This document shows positions 16,332 to 24,110 of a DNA stretch of 64,000 nt, piece after piece (positions within the stretch are counted from its first letter, which is position 1; every line of letters starts with the position of its first letter). Under the pieces are notes generated by a model. It did no database searches and was not told where the DNA came from. It saw only the letters and a program-made list of their open reading frames with translations. The translations under genes were made by a program, and so were the position numbers. Source of the DNA: JANSWY01 sp965267245 (GTDB taxonomy: Bacteria; Bacteroidota; Bacteroidia; Cytophagales; Cyclobacteriaceae); NCBI GenBank assembly GCA_965267245.1, contig OZ253939.1:4402001-4466000 (forward strand), written 5' to 3'.

Positions 16332-18695
16332 CTAATGCCTTTTTTGCCCTGAGAACTCCATTGCTTCTCCTTTTCCAAACCCAAAACTGAAGCCAAGTGT
16401 GACAAACCGACCTCTTTGGGATCTACTGTAGACATAAAAAGCGTCCTGATCAATTTCGTTTTCACGGAAACGGGAGGCAAAAACATCTCTTACACTCAGG
16501 TTCACAACAGCTTTTCCTTTGACGATTTTTTTCCTGATCCCAAAGTCCATGAAGAGATTTGAAGAAACAGTACTTTGAACAGTTTTAAAAGCGGATCTAT
16601 AATGACCTGTAATTTCCATATCAATAGATGCTGGCAACTTCCATTTGGTATTGACTTTAGAAGACCACTGATCACCTGTAAAATCAAATGACTTGGATTC
16701 TAGTGTACCTTCCCTGTTGAAGAAATTATAATTGAAATCAGCATTTACAGCAAACCATTTGACCGGGTTGTATTTTCCATTGAGCTCCAGACCAGTTGAT
16801 CTGTTTGTACCTATGTTCAGAGGTTTGGTGGTATTTACGTTGTTTTCAAATATTGAAACGCGTTCTACCACATCCGTGGTGTACCTGTAATAGACTCCAA
16901 AGTTTAACGAAAAATCTTCTTCCATCACCATGCTGGTCAGCTCATATGAATCTGTGAATTCTGGTAGTAATTCTGGGTTACCGGTTCGGATGCTAAAACT
17001 GTTCCTGATATTGAAGAATGGATTCAGGTCCCAAAGTCTGGGTCTGAAGATCCTTCTGGAGTAGCCCGCCTGAAGTGAATACTTTTTATTGATTTTATAG
17101 GATGTGTGGACTGTTGGGAAAAGGTTTGTGTAGAGTTGTCGGTTATCCTGATCAGTATTGACTAATAATGTTTGGAGGTCAGTATGTTCTACTCTCAGAC
17201 CTGTTTTTAATCCCCATTTGTCCCCTTCATAAGCACCTGTCCCATAAACACCTAGCACTTTCTGGTCGTAATCAAATATGTTAGTAAGGTTGGGGTCATT
17301 CACAAACTCACCATCAATCAGGTTCTTCACTTCATAGTCATTGCTTACGTCCTGAAAAACATATTGTGTTCCTGTCTCAATTGTGTAGCCGTTTTCAAAT
17401 GGTTTAGTATAATCTATTTTTAATGTGTTTTTTCCTTCTTTGAAGTTGGTTCGTGTTTGCTGATTAACACTTTCATAGGTGCCAAAACTGGTCAATTCAT
17501 AAAATTCAGATGATTGATCCTTCCCAAAGTAACTACCTACAGCGCTGATTAGTAGATCATGGTCTTCGTGATCCCGAAAGTCTCGCTTGTATTGCGCTTC
17601 ATATTGCCATTTTGGATTAGTAGCTTCAGTATCTTCTTCCCGGCTCCATTGAGATAGAATATTACCATTGGCATCAGTTCTTGTAAAGTCTGTTGCAGAT
17701 GGTTGGTCCTCCAACTCCAAAGCGAAGTTTCCGGAAACTGTTAATACGTTGTGGGAATTGATGTGATAATCAGTTCCCAAAATAAAATTGTAAAAATTTT
17801 CATTCCTGTACTCCTCGCCAATAGTTGAAACAGTTTCCAGACTGGTTTTATCGGTATTTGTGTTTTTGTTATCGCTTGGCAGTTCTCTGTAACCTGCCCC
17901 AATTTGGGTGAATATGTTGAAGTGTTCAGTACGGTGGTTCATACTAAAACCTAAGCTGTGGTTGTGTGGAGTACCTGTATTCAACGAAACCGACCCGTTC
18001 GTTCCTCTTCTTTCTTCTTTTTTGATGACAATGTTGATGATTCCTGAAGTTCCTTCCGCTTCATACTTTGCCGATGGATTAGTGATTACTTCAATTTTGT
18101 CTATCATATCAGCCGTAATTGTTCCCAGGGCATTCCCACCATCATCACTAGTCAACACGGAAGGTTTTCCATTGATGAGAACCTGAACACCTGTACTTCC
18201 CCTCAAACTGATTTGACCTTCGATATTTACATTGACTGAAGGAACATTATTCAATACTTCTAATGCGCTTGCACCTGTACTGCTTAAGTCCTGTCCCACA
18301 TTAAATACTCTTTTATCGAGATGAAATTCAGTTTGTGATTTTTCACCTGTAATGACCACTTCATCCAGTTGTTTCATATCAGGCTCTATCTGGATATCAC
18401 CGAGATTGATCTTCTTAATACTGGAATCAAAGTCCTCTATATCAAGTGTTTTGTAACCGATAAAAGAAATTTGAATGTAGAAATCATTGGCATCAGTCTT
18501 TACCGAAAAATTTCCTGACATATCCGAAATGCCCCCTGTAATAGGTTTATCAGTCTCTGAGTTGACGACCGCAATGGTGGCAAATTCCACAGGTTGCCTG
18601 CTAGTCTGGTCCAAAATTCTACCAGAAATGATGTGTTGTTGACCATAACTGTAAATGGATGTCAGCAAAAGTACTGTGACGATAAAAAGACGCAT
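16332..18695 (-). CDS. TonB-dependent receptor, outer membrane beta-barrel family with carboxypeptidase-regulatory-like domain
   Basis: A 787-residue outer-membrane protein. I choose the ATG at 18695, because it gives a canonical signal peptide (MRLFIVTVLLLTSIYSYGQ); the 27 codons upstream lack such character. Residues about 21-105 form a CarboxypepD_reg-like domain ('GRILDQTSRQPVEFATIAVV'), followed by a plug ('NVPSVNVNIEGQISLRGS', 'IDKIEVITNPSAKYEAEGTS') and a long beta-barrel rich in aromatic strand ends. It differs from SusC in size and lacks the SusD partner. It lies downstream of a dienelactone hydrolase-like gene and a PepSY-like gene on the same strand, a loose group that may handle one ligand. 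The ligand is unknown. Confidence 0.87.
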   Translation of the reverse strand: MRLFIVTVLLLTSIYSYGQQHIISGRILDQTSRQPVEFATIAVVNSETDKPITGGISDMSGNFSVKTDANDFYIQISFIGYKTLDIEDFDSSIKKINLGDIQIEPDMKQLDEVVITGEKSQTEFHLDKRVFNVGQDLSSTGASALEVLNNVPSVNVNIEGQISLRGSTGVQVLINGKPSVLTSDDGGNALGTITADMIDKIEVITNPSAKYEAEGTSGIINIVIKKEERRGTNGSVSLNTGTPHNHSLGFSMNHRTEHFNIFTQIGAGYRELPSDNKNTNTDKTSLETVSTIGEEYRNENFYNFILGTDYHINSHNVLTVSGNFALELEDQPSATDFTRTDANGNILSQWSREEDTEATNPKWQYEAQYKRDFRDHEDHDLLISAVGSYFGKDQSSEFYELTSFGTYESVNQQTRTNFKEGKNTLKIDYTKPFENGYTIETGTQYVFQDVSNDYEVKNLIDGEFVNDPNLTNIFDYDQKVLGVYGTGAYEGDKWGLKTGLRVEHTDLQTLLVNTDQDNRQLYTNLFPTVHTSYKINKKYSLQAGYSRRIFRPRLWDLNPFFNIRNSFSIRTGNPELLPEFTDSYELTSMVMEEDFSLNFGVYYRYTTDVVERVSIFENNVNTTKPLNIGTNRSTGLELNGKYNPVKWFAVNADFNYNFFNREGTLESKSFDFTGDQWSSKVNTKWKLPASIDMEITGHYRSAFKTVQSTVSSNLFMDFGIRKKIVKGKAVVNLSVRDVFASRFRENEIDQDAFYVYSRSQRGRFVTLGFSFGFGKGEAMEFSGQKRH

Positions 18696-18806
18696 TGTTT
18701 CTAACCTTCGTTTTTTTCTAAAACAAAGGACATCATATTTTGTTGCAAAAGAAAAATTGATCTTTGAACGACACAACTTTCAGGGTCAACTACAAAAAGT
18801 ATAATA

Positions 18807-19694
18807 TTACCTTAGGTTTTCATTGAAAAACTCAATGGTTCTGCTCCACGCCAATACAGCCGATGCTTCATCATACCTGGGGGTAGTATCGTTATGAAAG
18901 CCATGGTTAGATTTTTCATAGGTATAGGCTGTGTAGACTTTATTATTGTCTTTCAATGCTTTTTCATATGCCGGCCATCCATCGTTGATTCGTGTGTCCA
19001 ATTCACCGAAGTGTAGCAATAAAGGGGCGTTAATTTTTTGAACATCTTTTGAATCCGGCTGCCCTCCATAAAACGGTACAGAAGCGGCCAGATCAGGGAC
19101 TTTTACAGCCATCATATTTGAAATCCATCCACCGAAACAAAAACCAACAACACCTACTTTTCCAGTGCAATCAGGGTGGTTTTTTAGATACTTAAATGCC
19201 GCAATAAAATCCTCCAACATTTCATTTCTATCTCTTTTGCGCTGTAGTTCCCTTCCGTCATCATCATTTCCAGGGTATCCACCCAGAGGTGTCAACGCAT
19301 CCGGGGCAAGTGAGATAAAATTTTCCAATGCAGCCCTTCTTGCCACATCTTCTATGTGTGGGTTTAATCCCCTGTTTTCATGCACTACTACAATACCGGG
19401 TAACTTCTCTTTGCTTTCCGCGGGTTTAGAGAGTAATGCTTTTATCGACCCACCTCCATTTGGGGAGTCATAATTAACGTAAGAAGTGTCTAATCGGGGG
19501 TCCTGGGATTCTACCTGAATCTTATTTTGATAATCAGGCATAATGAAGCTCAGGAGTGTAGGGACTGTTAATCCACCAACAGCATAGGCGGATAACTTTT
19601 CAACAAATTGTCTTCTGTCCAGGCGGTTGTGGGCATAGTCATCATACAGGTCAAATACGCCCTGGTCTATGTCTTCTTTCTTTAGTTCTTTCAT
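18807..19694 (-). CDS. Dienelactone hydrolase-family alpha/beta hydrolase with N-terminal export-like segment
   Basis: A 295-residue alpha/beta hydrolase. Residues about 27-52 (DRRQFVEKLSAYAVGGLTV...) resemble a Tat-like or hydrophobic export segment with an unusually long N-region, suggesting location in or across the inner membrane. The hydrolase domain (about 80-295) has the dienelactone hydrolase Cys-Asp-His triad: Cys186 in GFCFGG, Asp233 in GELDTR, and His264 in SNHGFHND, with 'HENRGLNPHIEDVARR' as the oxyanion-side motif. Proteins of this form are common in Bacteroidota and largely uncharacterised. It probably shares a transcript with the neighbouring TonB receptor, 111 bp downstream. 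Confidence 0.87.
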   Translation of the reverse strand: MKELKKEDIDQGVFDLYDDYAHNRLDRRQFVEKLSAYAVGGLTVPTLLSFIMPDYQNKIQVESQDPRLDTSYVNYDSPNGGGSIKALLSKPAESKEKLPGIVVVHENRGLNPHIEDVARRAALENFISLAPDALTPLGGYPGNDDDGRELQRKRDRNEMLEDFIAAFKYLKNHPDCTGKVGVVGFCFGGWISNMMAVKVPDLAASVPFYGGQPDSKDVQKINAPLLLHFGELDTRINDGWPAYEKALKDNNKVYTAYTYEKSNHGFHNDTTPRYDEASAVLAWSRTIEFFNENLR

Positions 19695-19741
19695 GGGTTA
19701 GTTGGTTTGAGGTTTTGGTTTATTATGTTGGTGAAAAGCTC

Positions 19742-20269
19742 TTACAATAGAATCATTAAGATAGCGAAAACAACCCCGCCAATTGCAAAATATAGTCCTT
19801 TAATGAAGACATCAGTCCCCGGCAGAAACATCCAAAATGCAGACACCACAAAAAATAGCAGTGAGATCCCGAAGAAAATATTCAGAAAAAATAATGGGTC
19901 ATTAGTGGTAGCTTTATGGAGATGAGTCAATTTATCCAATACTAGTGGCAGTTCCATTTTGGTATAGGTTGCCAGCCCTGAACTTTTATCAAATTGACCA
20001 GATTCGAAGTAAACAATATCACCTTCCTCAGAGTCAACCTTGAAATCACGGATTCTCAACTCACGTCCCAGAGACTCCATGTCAATTGCTGGATCCAATT
20101 GTTTTTCAAATTGCTTCTCTACTTTGAAGTTATCCGTTGTTCGAAAAATCAATACTATCCCACTGAGTGCATAAATTGACATGATACCAGCCAGGAAAAA
20201 CCCCAGGTACCTATGATATACCCTCATTTTCATTCTGAGTGTTCCGTTATTAGTTGTCATTTTGTCCAA
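19742..20269 (-). CDS. PepSY-like inner-membrane protein
   Basis: A 175-residue membrane protein. A helix at about 19-42 ('YHRYLGFFLAGIMSIYALSG') resembles the first helix of PepSY-associated TM proteins. A periplasmic stretch of about 80 residues contains 'KLTHLHKATTNDPLFFLN', and two more helices end the protein. Such proteins often accompany TonB receptors and siderophore or metal reductases. It is the first of three same-strand genes leading to the receptor at 16332-18695. It lacks the second PepSY half, so it is shorter than the usual PepSY_TM protein. The family call is moderate. Confidence 0.62.
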   Translation of the reverse strand: MDKMTTNNGTLRMKMRVYHRYLGFFLAGIMSIYALSGIVLIFRTTDNFKVEKQFEKQLDPAIDMESLGRELRIRDFKVDSEEGDIVYFESGQFDKSSGLATYTKMELPLVLDKLTHLHKATTNDPLFFLNIFFGISLLFFVVSAFWMFLPGTDVFIKGLYFAIGGVVFAILMILL

Positions 20270-20447
20270 ATCTTATTTTTAATTTAAAGTTCATACTTAT
20301 CCGCGAAGCTGGGAAAAATATTCTTTGAACTACCAAAGTTTTACCATAAACAGCAATGGGGTTTTGTTTTTGTGTGGTTCACAGGTAAAGTTCTGTCGTA
20401 TGTGGAATTATTTTGGTGCTTAGCGCATAACCCACTAACATTGGATT

Positions 20448-21467
20448 GTGCGACTAGCGAATCTCATAAAATCCAGTAAAACCGCTGAGTGGATATTTCA
20501 AATCACATTATTCACGATCGTTTTCTTATTCTTTTCCTTCGACAAGGATGAACCGAGCATAGGAATAGAAGAATTTGCCTTTTTTGCCAATTATGCGATA
20601 GCGGTTTTGATCATCAATTACTTATTGCTTCCAAAACTTTTCTACAGGAAAAAATACCTGTACTTCCTGATGGCAATCTTGGTCGTTATCGCACTGGTAA
20701 TTGCCGTAGAGGAAGGAGTTTTAGAAAGAATCTATTATCCAGATACAAGAGGCAGGTATTTTCCTGGAATTACCTTTAGTCTTCTGGATGTGATGCCGGT
20801 AATTATGATCCTGTTTGGGATGAAATTTGGCTGGGATATCATCAGGAAACAGCAAGAAGTAGAGGACTTGAAAGCACATGCCCAGCAGAGTGAATTGAGC
20901 TTTCTGAAGTCTCAAATTAACCCTCATTTTCTTTTCAATAACCTCAATAACTTATACTCTTATGCATTGGAGAACTCTCCAAAAACACCAGCTATTATTT
21001 TGGAATTGTCATCCGTGCTTCGATACATGTTATATGAATGCAGAGATGAGTATGTGCCACTCAGAAACGAGCTAAATCAGCTTCAAAACTTCGTCCAGCT
21101 TAGCGAGTTGCAAGTGGAGGAACGCGGAGAAATAAAATTCAATTATGCTGAGCAGTGTGATCCCTCCCTGAAAATTGCTCCATTGATATTAATGGTCTTT
21201 GTGGAAAATGCATTTAAACACAGCATGGCCAGTTTGTCTGAAAAAATTGTGATTGAAATAAACATTGAAGTTTCTGACAGAGGTGAATTGGATTTCCGAT
21301 GTGTCAATTCCTACGAAAGTGAAGCCAATAATGAAAAGCTTGATCAGGGTATTGGATTGGAGAATGTACAGAAGCGGCTTGAATTAATTTATCCGGAAAA
21401 ACATTCTTTGGCAATTAAACAGGAAGCCGATTTATTTTCGGTGCAACTAAAAATCGATTTGAAATGA
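20448..21467 (+). CDS. LytS/YehU-type sensor histidine kinase
   Basis: A 339-residue inner-membrane kinase. Four hydrophobic helices (about residues 14-130) precede a short linker and the His_kinase domain, with phospho-acceptor His160 in 'LKSQINPHFLFNNLNNLYSY'. The ATP-binding domain shows 'PLILMVFVENAFKHS' and 'GIGLENVQKRLELIYP'. The only reasonable start is GTG at 20448; the first in-frame ATG would remove the first membrane helices. Its last four bases overlap the response regulator start (ATGA), so the two are translationally coupled. The signal sensed is unknown. Confidence 0.9.
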   Translation: MRLANLIKSSKTAEWIFQITLFTIVFLFFSFDKDEPSIGIEEFAFFANYAIAVLIINYLLLPKLFYRKKYLYFLMAILVVIALVIAVEEGVLERIYYPDTRGRYFPGITFSLLDVMPVIMILFGMKFGWDIIRKQQEVEDLKAHAQQSELSFLKSQINPHFLFNNLNNLYSYALENSPKTPAIILELSSVLRYMLYECRDEYVPLRNELNQLQNFVQLSELQVEERGEIKFNYAEQCDPSLKIAPLILMVFVENAFKHSMASLSEKIVIEINIEVSDRGELDFRCVNSYESEANNEKLDQGIGLENVQKRLELIYPEKHSLAIKQEADLFSVQLKIDLK

Positions 21468-22144
21468 TTGCTGCCATTATCATAGAGGATCAGCCACCTG
21501 CACAAAGGATTCTTAAAAAGTATATCGAAGACATTGGTACAATTGAATTATTAAGAACTTTTAATGAAGCCACACAAGCAATTGAGTTCCTGAAATCAAA
21601 CAAAGTTGACCTCATGTTTTTGGATATTCATTTACCCAAAATATCTGGCCTGGACTTTCTCAGGGTAATACCGGATCCTCCTAATGTGATTCTGACTACC
21701 GCGTTCCCGGATTATGCATTAGAAAGCTATGATTTAAATGTTGTGGACTACCTATTGAAGCCCTTCTCTTTTCAGCGATTTGTGCAGGCTGTCTCTAAAG
21801 TACAGGTGGACAGTATCGATTCTGGCAATTACCTGAGTGAAATCTTCATCAAATCAGGTTATGATCATATAAAAATTAGTATTGGTGATATACGATACAT
21901 TAAATCTGATGCAGATTATACTGAAATCGTCGTTGAGAATAGGAAAGTTTTATCACAGGAACCATTGCGACATTGGCTGAAAACACTTTCTTCTGATGCG
22001 TTCAGACAAGTCCACAAATCTTACATTGTAAACATGCAGCACATAGAAAAAGTGAGTGGTAATAGGGTATTCCTGAAAGCAAACATTGAAATACCCATTG
22101 GTAGAGCTTACAAAGAAGAGTTTTTAAAAGGGATGACCATGTAG
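21464..22144 (+). CDS. LytTR-family response regulator
   Basis: A 226-residue DNA-binding response regulator. The receiver domain (1-120) has the acidic pocket Glu8-Asp9, the phospho-acceptor Asp54 in LMFLDIHLPK, and the conserved 'DYLLKPFSFQRF' lysine region. The C-terminal LytTR domain (about 130-226) shows 'YIKSDADYTEIVV' and 'FRQVHKSYIVNM', the standard signature. It is coupled to the upstream LytS-type kinase by a 4-bp overlap. The target operon is not evident; in Bacteroidota such pairs often regulate distant genes. The gene ends inside a perfect hairpin that spans the convergent junction. Confidence 0.93.
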   Translation: MIAAIIIEDQPPAQRILKKYIEDIGTIELLRTFNEATQAIEFLKSNKVDLMFLDIHLPKISGLDFLRVIPDPPNVILTTAFPDYALESYDLNVVDYLLKPFSFQRFVQAVSKVQVDSIDSGNYLSEIFIKSGYDHIKISIGDIRYIKSDADYTEIVVENRKVLSQEPLRHWLKTLSSDAFRQVHKSYIVNMQHIEKVSGNRVFLKANIEIPIGRAYKEEFLKGMTM

Positions 22145-22152
22145 GTCATCCC
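22130..22152. terminator. Perfect hairpin across a convergent gene junction
   Basis: Arms GGGATGACC and GGTCATCCC pair perfectly over nine bases around a 5-base loop (ATGTA). The hairpin includes the stop codon of the LytTR gene and the last codons of the convergent acyltransferase gene. On the minus strand it is followed by CTTTTAAAAA, a weak T-tract; on the plus strand no T-run follows. It is probably a shared terminator or RNA-end stabiliser. Confidence 0.45.
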
Positions 22153-23240
22153 ATAGCAACTTGTGCTTCAGCTTCGTTATTTTCTACTTTTTGTGGAGCC
22201 TTTTTGTTCCATTTTAGCCCGAATAGTACTCGGATTGGTTTGATGTGCCTGATAGACTCATATGTCAGGATACTTCCGGCAAAAGTGAAAACTGTAAGCG
22301 TTGATAGTTGCCAAATAACTGGTCCACCTATTGGAATGATTAGATAAGCACCAAGGTAGATCCAGAACATATGAACAATGTAGATGGGGTATGCCCCTTC
22401 ACTTAGATAGCTCAATACTTTTCCTGGTCGATTAAGGTAAGTATGACCAATACCGAAGACTGCCATTACCCATGCAACAGTTTCAAGGGGTTGCATGTAC
22501 ATTGGAGCCTTCAATTCAAAGACTAATAGCCTCACAAGGTAAAGTCCAAATCCAAGTCCAAGGTAGGCCCATTTCCATTTTTTTACCGTCTTCCAGAATG
22601 TCTCACCAGCATAAATAAAGGTGAAACCGAAGAAGAAAGTGATGAGACCCAGCCAGAATCCATGATTGGTCATGGCATAGAATTCATATGATCCAGGGTT
22701 CAGTATCAATACCTCAGCAAGGATCGGCAAAGCGATCAAAAGTAAACAAAACGGGTTTGAATAGATCTTGCTCAAAACTCTCTGAACTTTACCTGTCGGG
22801 TATTTTTTCATCCAATAGAAAAACGGAGACAGCACCAGAACATACACGAATATGTTACCAAGGAACCAAAGGTGCCCAGGGTTTGGTATGTAAGAGAAGC
22901 TTATCTCATTGTATTTCTGGAACACAAATATGTGTAGTGGTACAATGGCCAGGATCCCAACTATGTAAGGCACCTGAATCCTAAGTGTTCTCTCAGCAAG
23001 GAGTTGCTTCCAGTTTCTTTTCCTCATGGCGAATGATACACCCATTCCGGACACAAAGAATAAAAAAGGAATTCTCCACACGTTAAGTGCTGCCATGGGA
23101 ATCCAAAGATTTGGCATGGTATCAGGACTTTGAATGAATCCTATCATCACGGCCCATGGTTGAAATACAATTGCGATGTGGTAGATTAAGAGCAAGCCAA
23201 TGGCAATTACTCTTAACCAGTCTATGTCATATCTTCTCAT
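22146..23240 (-). CDS. Membrane acyltransferase, Acyltransferase_3 family
   Basis: A 364-residue polytopic inner-membrane O-acyltransferase with about ten helices. The N-terminus 'RRYDIDWLRVIAIGLLLIYH' carries the family's conserved Arg and His positions, and 'GLITFFFGFTFIYAGETFW' and 'SEGAYPIYIVHMFWIYL' match the later conserved helices. Members transfer acetyl, succinyl or other acyl groups to surface sugars or lipids. No polysaccharide gene adjoins it, so the acceptor is open. It lies convergently against the LytTR gene with one base between stop codons. Confidence 0.88.
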   Translation of the reverse strand: MRRYDIDWLRVIAIGLLLIYHIAIVFQPWAVMIGFIQSPDTMPNLWIPMAALNVWRIPFLFFVSGMGVSFAMRKRNWKQLLAERTLRIQVPYIVGILAIVPLHIFVFQKYNEISFSYIPNPGHLWFLGNIFVYVLVLSPFFYWMKKYPTGKVQRVLSKIYSNPFCLLLIALPILAEVLILNPGSYEFYAMTNHGFWLGLITFFFGFTFIYAGETFWKTVKKWKWAYLGLGFGLYLVRLLVFELKAPMYMQPLETVAWVMAVFGIGHTYLNRPGKVLSYLSEGAYPIYIVHMFWIYLGAYLIIPIGGPVIWQLSTLTVFTFAGSILTYESIRHIKPIRVLFGLKWNKKAPQKVENNEAEAQVAMG

Positions 23241-23277
23241 GATCTTGGGGTTCAGTATTAGAAATTTTGAGTTTTGA

Positions 23278-23838
23278 TTATTTAAGAATGCTAGCTATTT
23301 CAGCCCTTTTGGCTTCCAATTCATCCATATTGAGTTGGAATCCTAATGGTCCAAGATCTCTCTGAAGCTGCTTGTAAAGAGGAACTAATTGCTCATATGG
23401 ACCCTCAACTGACTGTAGTGCAGTTGCACCAAAGTTGTTTTTGATACTCTGATCAATTCCTGCATCTACAAGCATTTTTACGATATCAGTTCTCCCAAAG
23501 AATGCAGCTGAGTGGAGTGCAGTAGAACCGTCATTATTTTTGATATTTAACTTGGCTCCCGCATCAATTAATAATTTAGCTGCTTCTGGTTTGTTAAAAA
23601 CTGCTGCGGAGATCAAAGGAGTAGAACCTCCCATTGGTTCTTTGATATTAATATCTGCTCCACTCGCAATGTACTTTTTGATGCCTTCAATATTATTATT
23701 TAATACTGCGGCATGAATATCAACATCGGATTTAACTGAAACTGTAGAAGCTGAACTTTCCTTTTCACTACTTTTTGCTTCACAAGAAACAAGAGCACTT
23801 ACGGCAACTAGAAAAAATATATAAGCTGCGATTTTCAT
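23278..23838 (-). CDS. Ankyrin-repeat lipoprotein
   Basis: A 186-residue lipoprotein. Starting at ATG 23838 gives a canonical lipoprotein signal ending AVSALVSC (Cys19); an upstream in-frame ATG at 23862 would only lengthen the n-region. The mature part has a low-complexity Ser/Lys linker and then three to four ankyrin repeats, seen as 'GADINIKEPMGGSTPLISAA', 'DAGAKLNIKNNDGSTALHSA' and 'DAGIDQSIKNNFGATALQSV'. Ankyrin repeats bind proteins; here they face the periplasm or the cell surface. The gene is divergent from the AraC-TPR regulator, sharing a 270-bp region with direct repeats, so it may be that regulator's target. Confidence 0.85.
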   Translation of the reverse strand: MKIAAYIFFLVAVSALVSCEAKSSEKESSASTVSVKSDVDIHAAVLNNNIEGIKKYIASGADINIKEPMGGSTPLISAAVFNKPEAAKLLIDAGAKLNIKNNDGSTALHSAAFFGRTDIVKMLVDAGIDQSIKNNFGATALQSVEGPYEQLVPLYKQLQRDLGPLGFQLNMDELEAKRAEIASILK

Positions 23839-23976
23839 GGTGTTAATTTTTAATGATTTCATTTTTATTAAATGTTTTGAGTTTTACGAATGATTTATGA
23901 TACAAAGGTCACTCAGAACGTTGCGCCACATGTAAAAGGAAATCAGCAAAACATTGAAAGTTTCGGGAGGGGATAT

Positions 23977-24021
23977 AAATTATGATGCAACCATAGAAAT
24001 TATGATGCAAAACATGATGCA
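23977..24021 (+). promoter_or_regulatory. Direct repeats ahead of the AraC-TPR regulator gene
   Basis: AAATTATGATGCAA occurs at 23977-23990 and again at 23997-24010, exactly 20 bp apart. A third, shorter copy of the core ATGATGCA lies at 24014-24021. AraC-family proteins commonly bind direct repeats about two helical turns apart. The site lies between the divergent ankyrin lipoprotein and the AraC-type gene, so autoregulation is plausible but inferred. Confidence 0.5.
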
Positions 24022-24110
24022 TAGCTGTTTTTGAGCCCTTTTTATTTGGAAAAAGATTTGTGAAATGGCTGGTGCCCTAAACATACATTTTCCTTAAATT
24101 GATACCCGAA

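Noticed and set aside
18696..18776. N-terminal extension of the TonB receptor
   Set aside because: The 27 extra codons have no signal-peptide character; a clean signal peptide starts at ATG 18695.
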